A stretch of DNA of 64,000 bases from Mesonia sediminis (GTDB lineage: Bacteria; Bacteroidota; Bacteroidia; Flavobacteriales; Flavobacteriaceae): assembly GCF_042684705.1 (NCBI RefSeq), contig NZ_JBHULZ010000026.1:186001-250000 (forward strand), given 5' to 3'. The position numbers and the translations under genes are program-made. Under the pieces are notes generated by a model. It was not told where the DNA came from and did not search any database. It saw only the letters and a list, made by a program, of their open reading frames with translations. Shown here piece after piece: positions 35,844 to 42,346 of the stretch. The number at the start of each line of letters is the position of its first letter. Within the stretch, counting starts at the first letter, position 1.

Positions 35844-36353
35844 TTAGTTCGGCGCGTTTTCACAAGCGATATAGGAGCCGTAAGGAACTGGAGCAGTTCT
35901 GCTTATTCCAGCAAAATAGGCCTCGTTAAAACCACTGCCATTAAAATCTTGCTTTAAGATATATTGAAACAGCATACATTTACCATTAGAATTTTTCTGT
36001 ATTAAGGCACCAACAGCCCATTGATATAATACCGCTCCTGTAGTTTTATGGGTGACCACCTTCCAGTCGTCTGATATAATATTAAAGGCTACCAATTGCA
36101 TACTTTTACTGGCATAATAGTTCTCTAAAGCTTTTGAGGCAACCTGATGCAAATCTGAATCTTTATTAAGTTCTCCAGCTTCAGGGAAAGCAATAGCCTT
36201 TGCAGCTTGCTGCTCTTTTTCCTTATTGGCTTTTGTAGGTAGGTTTAAACTTTCTGAAGCTTTTTCTTTTATTTTTTTAAAAAACTGAGCCTGAACAGTT
36301 GTACTGCCGCCTAATAAGCATAAGCAGATCAAGCATTGTAATATAAGTCTCAT
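35844..36353 (-). CDS. Exported protein of unknown function, small paralogue
   Basis: 169 residues with a signal peptide (cleavage near TVQAQ), a basic FFKKIKEKASESL segment, and a single C-terminal domain of about 110 residues (DSDLHQVASKALENYY ... ISDDWKVVTHKTTGAVLYQWAVGAL ... YILKQDFNGSGFNEAYFAG ... YIACENA) shared with the larger neighbour downstream. Conserved features of the pair are W-(K/S)-(V/I)-V-x-H-K-T/I-T-G and a Cys near each end of the domain. Function unknown. A 72-base fragment of a duplicate survives at 39574-39645. Confidence 0.65.
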   Translation of the reverse strand: MRLILQCLICLCLLGGSTTVQAQFFKKIKEKASESLNLPTKANKEKEQQAAKAIAFPEAGELNKDSDLHQVASKALENYYASKSMQLVAFNIISDDWKVVTHKTTGAVLYQWAVGALIQKNSNGKCMLFQYILKQDFNGSGFNEAYFAGISRTAPVPYGSYIACENAPN

Positions 36354-36420
36354 AGATTAAAATGAATTTAAAGAGCGTGCACCCAGCTGGTTAAGCTGAA
36401 TGCACTGCAAATAGATTGGA

Positions 36421-37938
36421 TTAGTTTTTAATGAATTTAAAAGTTTTATTTTGCTGATTTGCTTTTACTTGAATAAAGTAAACACCAGCTGACAGATGAT
36501 TTAAATTCATCTTTAATTCTTTAGTGGTATGCACCTTTTTACCGGCCATAGAAAAAACGTTTATTTCATCAACTTTTTCTATTCCATTTAGATTAAGGAT
36601 ACCTGCCGAGGGGTTTGGGTAAATAGAAATGGCATCTAAAATATTTTGCTCAATTCCTAAAGTACAAGTAGTATATCCATAAATGGTGTTTGGGTCTTTA
36701 TCTGAATCTATCATCCAAAATATACCAGGGCTTGCAGCAGGAGGTGTAAAACCGTTATCTAATTGCACACAAGTAAGATTTGGGCAATTGGTTGCATTAA
36801 ATCTATAAATTGAAGCATTATTGCCGTTAGCCATATTTATAATTTGTAAGTTAGCGTTATCTTGAACAAACAAAGCACCTAAAGAGGGTAACATCGAAAC
36901 ATCTATATCAGAGAAAAGGTTATCTTGTAGCTCTAGATAATATATGTTTGGATTATTTGTAAGATCCAAAGAAGTTAAATCGTTATCTCCTAAATACAAT
37001 TGTGAAAGTACCGGGTTGTTAGATAAGTCTATACTGGTAAGATCATTTTCTTCTAATTTTAAACTTGTAAGCTGAGCTAACGAAGAAAGATCTATAGAAG
37101 TAAAATTATTAGTATTTGCCTCTAATTCTTCTAAAACGGTATTGCTAGAAAGATCTATCGTGTTAAGATTGGTATTGTTAACTATTAGTTTTTCTAAATT
37201 AGTAAAATTACTTACATCTATACTCCCTAATGGGTTATCACTCAAATAAGCAGTGGTAACGCTTGATGTATTGGGTAAGGTTAAGCTAGAAGCAGTTAAA
37301 TTATTAGAATGTATAGCCAACCAAGTTAAATTTGTTTGATTACTTAAGTCTAAACTGCTTAGGTTATTATCAGACAAGTTTAAGTTTTCAATAGCTGTAT
37401 TATTACTTAAGTCTATCGTTGTTAATTGATTGAACGAAGCCGAAAAATTGCTCAAATTAATGTTGTTAGAAACATCTAAAGAGGTTAATTGATTGTTATT
37501 TAAGTTTAAGACCTCTAAATTTACATTGGTACTTAAATCTATCGAGGCAAGACTATTAGTAAAATCTGCTACTAATGTGGTAAGATTGGTGAGTCCTGTT
37601 ACATCTAAGGTTGTTAACGGGTTTATGCCTATATTAATTTTAGTTAAAGCTGTATTAGCAGTAAAATGGGCAAAATGAATATCGTTATTAGGCAAGTATA
37701 CTTCTGTAATATTTGTAAAAGCATCTAAACCAGTTAGATCTTGAATATTTAAATTAGGAGCAGAAATTATACCCGTATAGGCCATTGCTTCGGGATAGCT
37801 AATTTCGTAGTCTCCATTGGTATTTATTGCCGTATTAGTAATTAAAGCAATTTTTAAATTTGTATCGGGTATGTATACATTTTGAGCAAAAAGGCTAGCA
37901 CTAGCTAAGCAAAATAATGAGAGTAATGTTTTTTTCAT
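36421..37938 (-). CDS. Type IX-secreted leucine-rich-repeat protein, copy 1
   Basis: 505 residues. Signal peptide ends at LFAQ. Residues 20-40 (VYIPDTNLKIALITNTAI) and an EF-hand-like loop (NTNGDYEISYPE) precede about 14 leucine-rich repeats of roughly 21-23 residues (pattern LxxLxLxxNxLTSLDLSNN) up to about residue 365. A Cys-containing cap follows, and the last ~70 residues are a type A sorting domain (SIYPNPSAG ... VFSMAGKKV ... LSAGVYFIQV), so the product should be exported by the type IX system to the cell surface. First gene of the exported-protein operon. About 86% identical to the copy at 39713. Confidence 0.88.
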   Translation of the reverse strand: MKKTLLSLFCLASASLFAQNVYIPDTNLKIALITNTAINTNGDYEISYPEAMAYTGIISAPNLNIQDLTGLDAFTNITEVYLPNNDIHFAHFTANTALTKINIGINPLTTLDVTGLTNLTTLVADFTNSLASIDLSTNVNLEVLNLNNNQLTSLDVSNNINLSNFSASFNQLTTIDLSNNTAIENLNLSDNNLSSLDLSNQTNLTWLAIHSNNLTASSLTLPNTSSVTTAYLSDNPLGSIDVSNFTNLEKLIVNNTNLNTIDLSSNTVLEELEANTNNFTSIDLSSLAQLTSLKLEENDLTSIDLSNNPVLSQLYLGDNDLTSLDLTNNPNIYYLELQDNLFSDIDVSMLPSLGALFVQDNANLQIINMANGNNASIYRFNATNCPNLTCVQLDNGFTPPAASPGIFWMIDSDKDPNTIYGYTTCTLGIEQNILDAISIYPNPSAGILNLNGIEKVDEINVFSMAGKKVHTTKELKMNLNHLSAGVYFIQVKANQQNKTFKFIKN

Positions 37939-38058
37939 TTTGAGATGTTTTTAATATTCACCCCAAAAATCTGATAATGATTAGTTTAATTTAATCAAAA
38001 ATTGCTGAATGCCGTTATTTAGTTGCTGAATGAAGTTTATAATTTTTAAACTACAAGA

Positions 38059-38394
38059 CTAGCCAATTTGCAAGCCGTTAGGTATTTTTGTTTCGGGTTT
38101 TAATAAAACAACATCGTCTTTTTGCACTGCCCCCAAAACCAAACACTCGCTCATAAAATTGGCAATTTGCTTTTTAGGAAAATTAATCACGGCTATCACC
38201 TGTTGACCCATCAATTCTTCTTTGCTATAGCGCCTGGTAATTTGAGCAGAAGTTTTGCGTGTACCAAGCTCTGGTCCAAAATCTAACATTAATTGATAAG
38301 CTGGTTTTTTGGCCTCCGGAAAATCCTGTACATCTATAATGGTAGCCACCCGCATTTCAATCTTTTTAAAATCCTCCCAAACTATAGTTTCCAT
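38059..38394 (-). CDS. csaA: tRNA-binding protein CsaA, copy 1
   Basis: 111 residues, the standard CsaA length. The OB-fold EMAP-type tRNA-binding domain is clear: FKKIEMRVATIIDVQDFPEAKKPAYQLMLDFG, TSAQITRRYSKEELMGQQVIAVINFPKKQI and SECLVLGA. CsaA has chaperone-like and tRNA-binding activity; its physiological role is unclear. The gene is duplicated at 41351 with four amino-acid differences by my count. It is divergent from the redoxin gene and 120 bases upstream of LRR gene copy 1. Confidence 0.93.
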   Translation of the reverse strand: METIVWEDFKKIEMRVATIIDVQDFPEAKKPAYQLMLDFGPELGTRKTSAQITRRYSKEELMGQQVIAVINFPKKQIANFMSECLVLGAVQKDDVVLLKPETKIPNGLQIG

Positions 38395-38451
38395 ATGTAT
38401 TTAAACTTTCAAATTAACTCTAAATGTAGTAATTTTAGATAAAACTTGTCC

Positions 38452-39073
38452 ATGAAAAGAGAATCTTCTACTGTAAAATTAGGTGAAAAATACCACGACT
38501 TTTTACTNNNNNNNNNNNNNNNNNNNNNNNNNNNNNNNNNNNNNNNNNNNNNNNNNNNNNNNNNNNNNNNNNNNNNNNNNNNNNNNNNNNNNNNNNNNNN
38601 NNNNNNNNNNNNNNNNNNNNNNNNNNNNNNNNNNNNNNNNNNNNNNNNNNNNNNNNNNNNNNNNNNNNNNNNNNNNNNNNNNNNNNNNNNNNNNNNNNNN
38701 NNNTTTAGGCTTTGGTTTTGTAGCCGTATCGAGTAATGATGCTACTCAATATCCAGAAGACAGCTTTTATAACATGTGGCAATTTGCCCGAAAACACAAC
38801 TTTACTTTCCCGTACCTTTACGATGAAACCCAAGCGGTTGCCCGGACCTATCAGGTCGCATGTACGCCAGATTTTTATATTTATAACGCTTCCGCGGAAT
38901 TGGTTTATCACGGCCAATTAGACGATGCGAGACCGCAAAATGGTATCGCGGTAAACGGAAGAAGTGTTCGTGAAGTCTTGGATGCGTTATTCAATAGTAG
39001 GAGCATTCCAAAACCTCAAAAACCTAGTGTAGGCTGCAGCATTAAATGGAAAAAAGAAAAAAGTCACTCGTAA
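38452..39073 (+). CDS. Thioredoxin-like redoxin, copy 1, interrupted by assembly gap
   Basis: The ATG at 38452 and the first 18 codons match copy 2 (41743), then 196 N replace the part holding the active-site Cys; the frame resumes at 38704. By comparison with copy 2, about 144 bases are missing, so 196 N overstates the gap by 52 bases and breaks the reading frame. If the gap is corrected the product would be 189 residues. The visible C-terminal part differs from copy 2 at about seven residues (for example VARTYQVAC against IARAYQAVC) and is otherwise intact. Probably a working gene in the organism. Confidence 0.8.
38508..38703. other. Assembly gap (196 N)
   Basis: A run of N inside redoxin copy 1. 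It lies within one arm of a 3.1 kb tandem duplication, which is the likely cause of the assembly break. The intact copy predicts about 144 bases. Confidence 0.99.
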
Positions 39074-39084
39074 GGAGTGACTTT
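39060..39084. terminator. Hairpin at the end of redoxin copy 1
   Basis: AAAGTCACTC and GAGTGACTTT pair around the redoxin stop codon. It separates the convergent redoxin gene and FKBP remnant. Identical to the hairpin at 42299-42323. Confidence 0.8.
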
Positions 39085-39107
39085 GTTGATAATGGATTTA
39101 CTTAAAT

Positions 39108-39415
39108 TTAGGCTTTGATAAGTTCTACCTCAAAAATTAACGTAGCGTTAGGCGGAATTACTCCTCCAGCTCCCTGTGCTCCATAACCTAAATGGGCAGG
39201 AATAACAAATTTGGCTTTATCGCCTTGGTTCAATAACATAATTCCTTCGTCCCAGCCTGCAATCACGTGCCCCATTCCTACAGGAAACTGTATAGGTTGG
39301 TTACGTTTAAAAGACGAATCAAATACAGTACCATCAGCTAACATGCCTTTGTAATGTACAGAAACGGTATTACCTTTTTTGGGTTTTGGTCCTTTACCTT
39401 CTTGAGTAATGGTAT
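39108..39415 (-). pseudogene. Truncated cyclophilin-FKBP gene: FKBP part only
   Basis: This segment encodes the last ~103 residues of the fusion protein at 42347-43276 (TITQEGKGPKPKKGNTVSVHYKGMLADGTVF ... IFEVELIKA), nearly identical at the DNA level. The cyclophilin half and the native start are missing: at 39415 the sequence switches to part of the LRR lipoprotein gene. It is the product of the tandem-duplication junction. The FKBP fold is nearly complete, and an internal ATG at 39344 could give a 78-residue piece, but no promoter or ribosome site is evident. Confidence 0.88.
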
Positions 39416-39573
39416 GTTGACAGCCGGGTTGTCGACCAGCGCCTGTTTAAACGAAACATCGTTAAATTTTACATACAGGCTTTCATCTGCATTTGTATTT
39501 GCATCATCATCAGACGAGCAGCTTGCCAATGCTGCAAAAGCGATTAAAGCAACACTTCATAAGTTTTTTTCAT
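39416..39573 (-). pseudogene. Fragment of LRR lipoprotein gene (5' end)
   Basis: Matches codons 1 to about 53 of the lipoprotein gene at 34092-34691 (SCSSDDDANTNADESLYVKFNDVSFKQALVDN). One base is lost in the signal-peptide region, so the ATG at 39573 reads only nine codons before TAA. It is joined out of frame to the FKBP remnant. Not functional. Confidence 0.88.
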
Positions 39574-39645
39574 TTTTTTAAAAAACTGAGCCTGAAAAGT
39601 TGTACTGCCGCCTAATAAGAATAAGCATTGTAATATAAGTCTCAT
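39574..39645 (-). pseudogene. Fragment of small exported-protein gene (signal peptide only)
   Basis: Matches the first ~26 codons of the gene at 35844-36353, with a six-base and a shorter difference in the signal peptide (MRLILQCLFLLGGSTTFQAQFFKK). It is fused at a T-rich junction to the lipoprotein fragment and would encode about 33 residues ending in MKKTYEVLL. This is the second deletion junction of the duplication. Confidence 0.82.
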
Positions 39646-39712
39646 AGCTTAAAATGAATTTAAAGAGCGTGCACCCAGCTGGTTAAGCTGAATGCACTGC
39701 AAATAGATTGGA

Positions 39713-41230
39713 TTAGTTTTTAATGAATTTAAAAGTTTTATTTTGCTGATTTGCTTTTACTTGAATAAAGTAAACACCAGCTGACAGGTGATTCAAATTC
39801 ATCTTTAATTCTTTAGTGGTATGCACCTTTTTACCGGCCATAGAAAAAACGCTTATTTCATCAACTTGATCTATTCCATTTAGATTTACGCTACCTGCCG
39901 AGGGGTTTGGGTAGATAGAAATGGTATCTAAAATATTTTGCTCAATCCCTAAAGTACAAGTAGTATAACCATAAATGGTGTTAGGGTCTTTATCTGAGTC
40001 TATAGTCCAAGAAGTACCAGGGCTACTTGCAGGAGGCGTAAACCCATTATCTAATTGCACACAAGAAAGATTAGGACAATTGGTTGCATTAAATTGATAA
40101 ATTGAAGTATTATTGGCGTTAGCCATATTTATAATTTGTAAGTTAGCGTTATCTGAAACATAAAGAGTGTTTAAAGATGGTAGCATCGAAACATCTATAC
40201 TAGAGAAAAGATTATCTTGTAGCTCTAAGTGATATATGTTTGGATTATTTGTAACATCTAAAGAAGTTAAATCGTTATCTCCTATATACAATTGTGAAAG
40301 TACCGGGTTGTTAGATAAGTCTATACTGGTAAGATCATTTTCTACTAATTTTAAACTTGTAAGCTGAGCTAATGAAGAAAGATCTATAGAAGTAAAATTA
40401 TTAGTATTTGCCTCTAATTCTTCTAAAACGGTATTGCTAGAAAGATCTATTGTGCTAAGATTGGTATTGTTTACTTTTAATTTTTCTAAATTAGTAAAAC
40501 TACTTACATCTATACTTCCTAATGGGTTATCACTCAAATAAGCAATGGTAACGATTGATGTATTGGGTAAGGTTAAGCTAGAAGCAGTTAAATTATTAGA
40601 ATATATAGCAAACACAGTTAAATTTGTTTGATTGCTTAAATCTAAACTGCTCAAATTATTTATGTGCAAGTTTAACATTTCAATAGCTGGATTATTACTT
40701 AAATCTATCGTTGTTAATTGATTAAGCCCAGCCGACAAATAAACTAAGTTGGAGTTATTAGAAACATCTAAAGAGGTTAATTGATTGTTATTTAAGCTTA
40801 AGGCCTCTAAATTTACATTGGTACTTAAATCTATCGAGGCAAGACTTTGCGTGTAGTCTGCTCCTAATGTGATAAGATTGGTAAGTCCTGTTACATCTAA
40901 AGTTGTTAATGGATTAAAGGCTATTGAAATTTTAGTTAAAGCTGTATTAGCAGTAAAATTGGCAAAACTAATATTATTATTAGCTAAGAATACTTCCGTA
41001 ATATTTGTAAAAGCCTCTAAACCGGTAAGATCTTGAATGTTTAAATTAGGAGCAGAAATTACACCGGTAAAAGCCTGTGCCTCTGCAAAACTAATTTCTC
41101 CATCTCCATTAGTATTTATTCCTGTATTACTAATTAAAACATTTTTTAAATCTGGATCTGGGATGTGTACATTTTGAGCAAAAAGGCTAGCACTAGCTAA
41201 GCAAAATAATGAGAGTAATGTTTTTTTCAT
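39713..41230 (-). CDS. Type IX-secreted leucine-rich-repeat protein, copy 2
   Basis: 505 residues, the same length and layout as copy 1: signal peptide to LFAQ, VHIPDPDLKNVLISNTGI, an EF-hand-like loop with a canonical Gly (NTNGDGEISFAE), about 14 leucine-rich repeats, and a type A sorting domain. The signal peptide and last ~40 residues are identical to copy 1, but about 69 substitutions lie between, mostly at variable repeat positions. Unlike copy 1 it has no operon partners downstream, only gene remnants. Its own upstream region (120 bases before csaA 2) is nearly the same as that of copy 1, so both may be expressed together. Confidence 0.88.
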   Translation of the reverse strand: MKKTLLSLFCLASASLFAQNVHIPDPDLKNVLISNTGINTNGDGEISFAEAQAFTGVISAPNLNIQDLTGLEAFTNITEVFLANNNISFANFTANTALTKISIAFNPLTTLDVTGLTNLITLGADYTQSLASIDLSTNVNLEALSLNNNQLTSLDVSNNSNLVYLSAGLNQLTTIDLSNNPAIEMLNLHINNLSSLDLSNQTNLTVFAIYSNNLTASSLTLPNTSIVTIAYLSDNPLGSIDVSSFTNLEKLKVNNTNLSTIDLSSNTVLEELEANTNNFTSIDLSSLAQLTSLKLVENDLTSIDLSNNPVLSQLYIGDNDLTSLDVTNNPNIYHLELQDNLFSSIDVSMLPSLNTLYVSDNANLQIINMANANNTSIYQFNATNCPNLSCVQLDNGFTPPASSPGTSWTIDSDKDPNTIYGYTTCTLGIEQNILDTISIYPNPSAGSVNLNGIDQVDEISVFSMAGKKVHTTKELKMNLNHLSAGVYFIQVKANQQNKTFKFIKN

Positions 41231-41350
41231 TTAGAGAGGTTTTTAATATTCACCCCAAAAATCTGATAATGATTAGTTTAATTTAATCAAAAATTGCTGA
41301 ATGCCGTTATTTAGTTGCTGAATGCATATTATAATTTTTAAACTACAATA

Positions 41351-41686
41351 CTAGCCAATTTGCAAGCCGTTAGGTATTTTTGTTTCGGGTTTTAATAAAA
41401 CAACATCGTCTTTTTGCACTGCCCCCAAAACCAAACACTCGCTCATAAAATTGACAATTTGCTTTTTAGGAAAATTAATCACAGCTATCACTTGTTGTCC
41501 TATCAGCTCTTCCTTGCTATAGCGTTTGGTAATCTGTGCAGAAGTTTTGCGTGTGCCAAGCTCTGGTCCAAAATCTAACATTAATTGATAAGCTGGTTTT
41601 TTAGCCTCGGGAAAATCCTTTACATCTATAATGGTAGCCACCCGCATTTCAATCTTTTTAAAATCCTCCCAAACTATAGTTTCCAA
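41351..41686 (-). CDS. csaA: tRNA-binding protein CsaA, copy 2
   Basis: 111 residues, an intact second copy. It differs from copy 1 at four positions (Q22K, R54K, M62I and A77V by approximate count). The EMAP-type OB-fold is unchanged, so both copies are probably functional. Divergent from redoxin copy 2 by 56 bases, the same arrangement as in copy 1. Bacteria normally have one csaA, so the second comes from the local tandem duplication. Confidence 0.93.
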   Translation of the reverse strand: METIVWEDFKKIEMRVATIIDVKDFPEAKKPAYQLMLDFGPELGTRKTSAQITKRYSKEELIGQQVIAVINFPKKQIVNFMSECLVLGAVQKDDVVLLKPETKIPNGLQIG

Positions 41687-41742
41687 ATTATTTTAACTTT
41701 CAAATTAACTCTAAATGTAGTAATTTTAGATAAAACTTGTCC

Positions 41743-42312
41743 ATGAAAAGAGAATCTTCTACTGTAAAATTAGGTGAAAAATACCACGACTTTTTACTAC
41801 CCGATGCCATTACCAAAGATTTGTATACTTTTAAAGACATACAAGGAGAATTGGGCACGGTTGTTATGTTTATAAGCAATCACTGCCCTTATGTTAAGCT
41901 AGTTGCTTCAGAACTCGTTCGCATTGCCAACGATTACAGAATATTAGGCTTTGGTTTTGTAGCCGTATCGAGTAATGACGCTACTCAGTATCCAGAAGAC
42001 AGCTTTTATAACATGTGGCAATTTGCCCGAAAACACAACTTTACTTTCCCGTACCTTTACGATGAAACCCAAGCGATTGCACGGGCCTATCAGGCCGTTT
42101 GTACTCCAGATTTTTATATTTATAACGCTTCCGCGGAATTGGTTTATCACGGCCAATTAGACGATGCCAGACCGCAAAATGGTATTGCGGTAAACGGAAG
42201 AAATGTTCGTAAAGTCTTAGACGCGTTATTCAATAGTAGGAGCATTCCAAAACCTCAAAAACCTAGTGTAGGCTGCAGCATTAAATGGAAAAAAGAAAAA
42301 AGTCACTCGTAA
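41743..42312 (+). CDS. Thioredoxin-like redoxin with single active-site Cys, copy 2
   Basis: 189 residues from the ATG at 41743. A thioredoxin/AhpC-TSA fold: LPDAITKDLYTFKDIQGELGTVVMFISNHCPYVK has Cys48 in CPYV, so the second Cys of a CxxC is missing. GFVAVSSNDATQYPEDS follows, then the cis-Pro segment CTPDFYIYN with an unusual Cys120 just before it, and another Cys178 (VGCSIKW) near the end. It resembles cytoplasmic Bacteroidota and cyanobacterial redoxins of unknown substrate. The pattern suggests a peroxiredoxin- or glutathione-type single-Cys mechanism, or a disulfide with Cys120 or Cys178. Convergent with the PPIase gene across a shared hairpin. Confidence 0.85.
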   Translation: MKRESSTVKLGEKYHDFLLPDAITKDLYTFKDIQGELGTVVMFISNHCPYVKLVASELVRIANDYRILGFGFVAVSSNDATQYPEDSFYNMWQFARKHNFTFPYLYDETQAIARAYQAVCTPDFYIYNASAELVYHGQLDDARPQNGIAVNGRNVRKVLDALFNSRSIPKPQKPSVGCSIKWKKEKSHS

Positions 42313-42323
42313 GGAGTGACTTT
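42299..42323. terminator. Bidirectional hairpin between redoxin copy 2 and the PPIase gene
   Basis: AAAGTCACTC and GAGTGACTTT form a stem overlapping the redoxin stop codon; on the minus strand a T tract follows, ending the PPIase transcript. Confidence 0.82.
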
Positions 42324-42346
42324 GTTGATAATGGATTTACTTAAAT

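Larger units (their letters stand above)
36271..39415. repeat. Tandem duplication, copy 1
   Basis: Carries the 5' end of the small exported-protein gene, the LRR gene, csaA, redoxin (with the N gap) and a truncated FKBP segment. Corresponds to copy 2 at 39574-42655, offset about 3,291 bases up to the gap and 3,239 after it. Confidence 0.92.

Noticed and set aside
39338..39529. Open frame fusing the lipoprotein fragment to FKBP DNA as a new gene
   Set aside because: It crosses the duplication junction, reads the FKBP part in the wrong frame and lacks the signal peptide because of a base loss.
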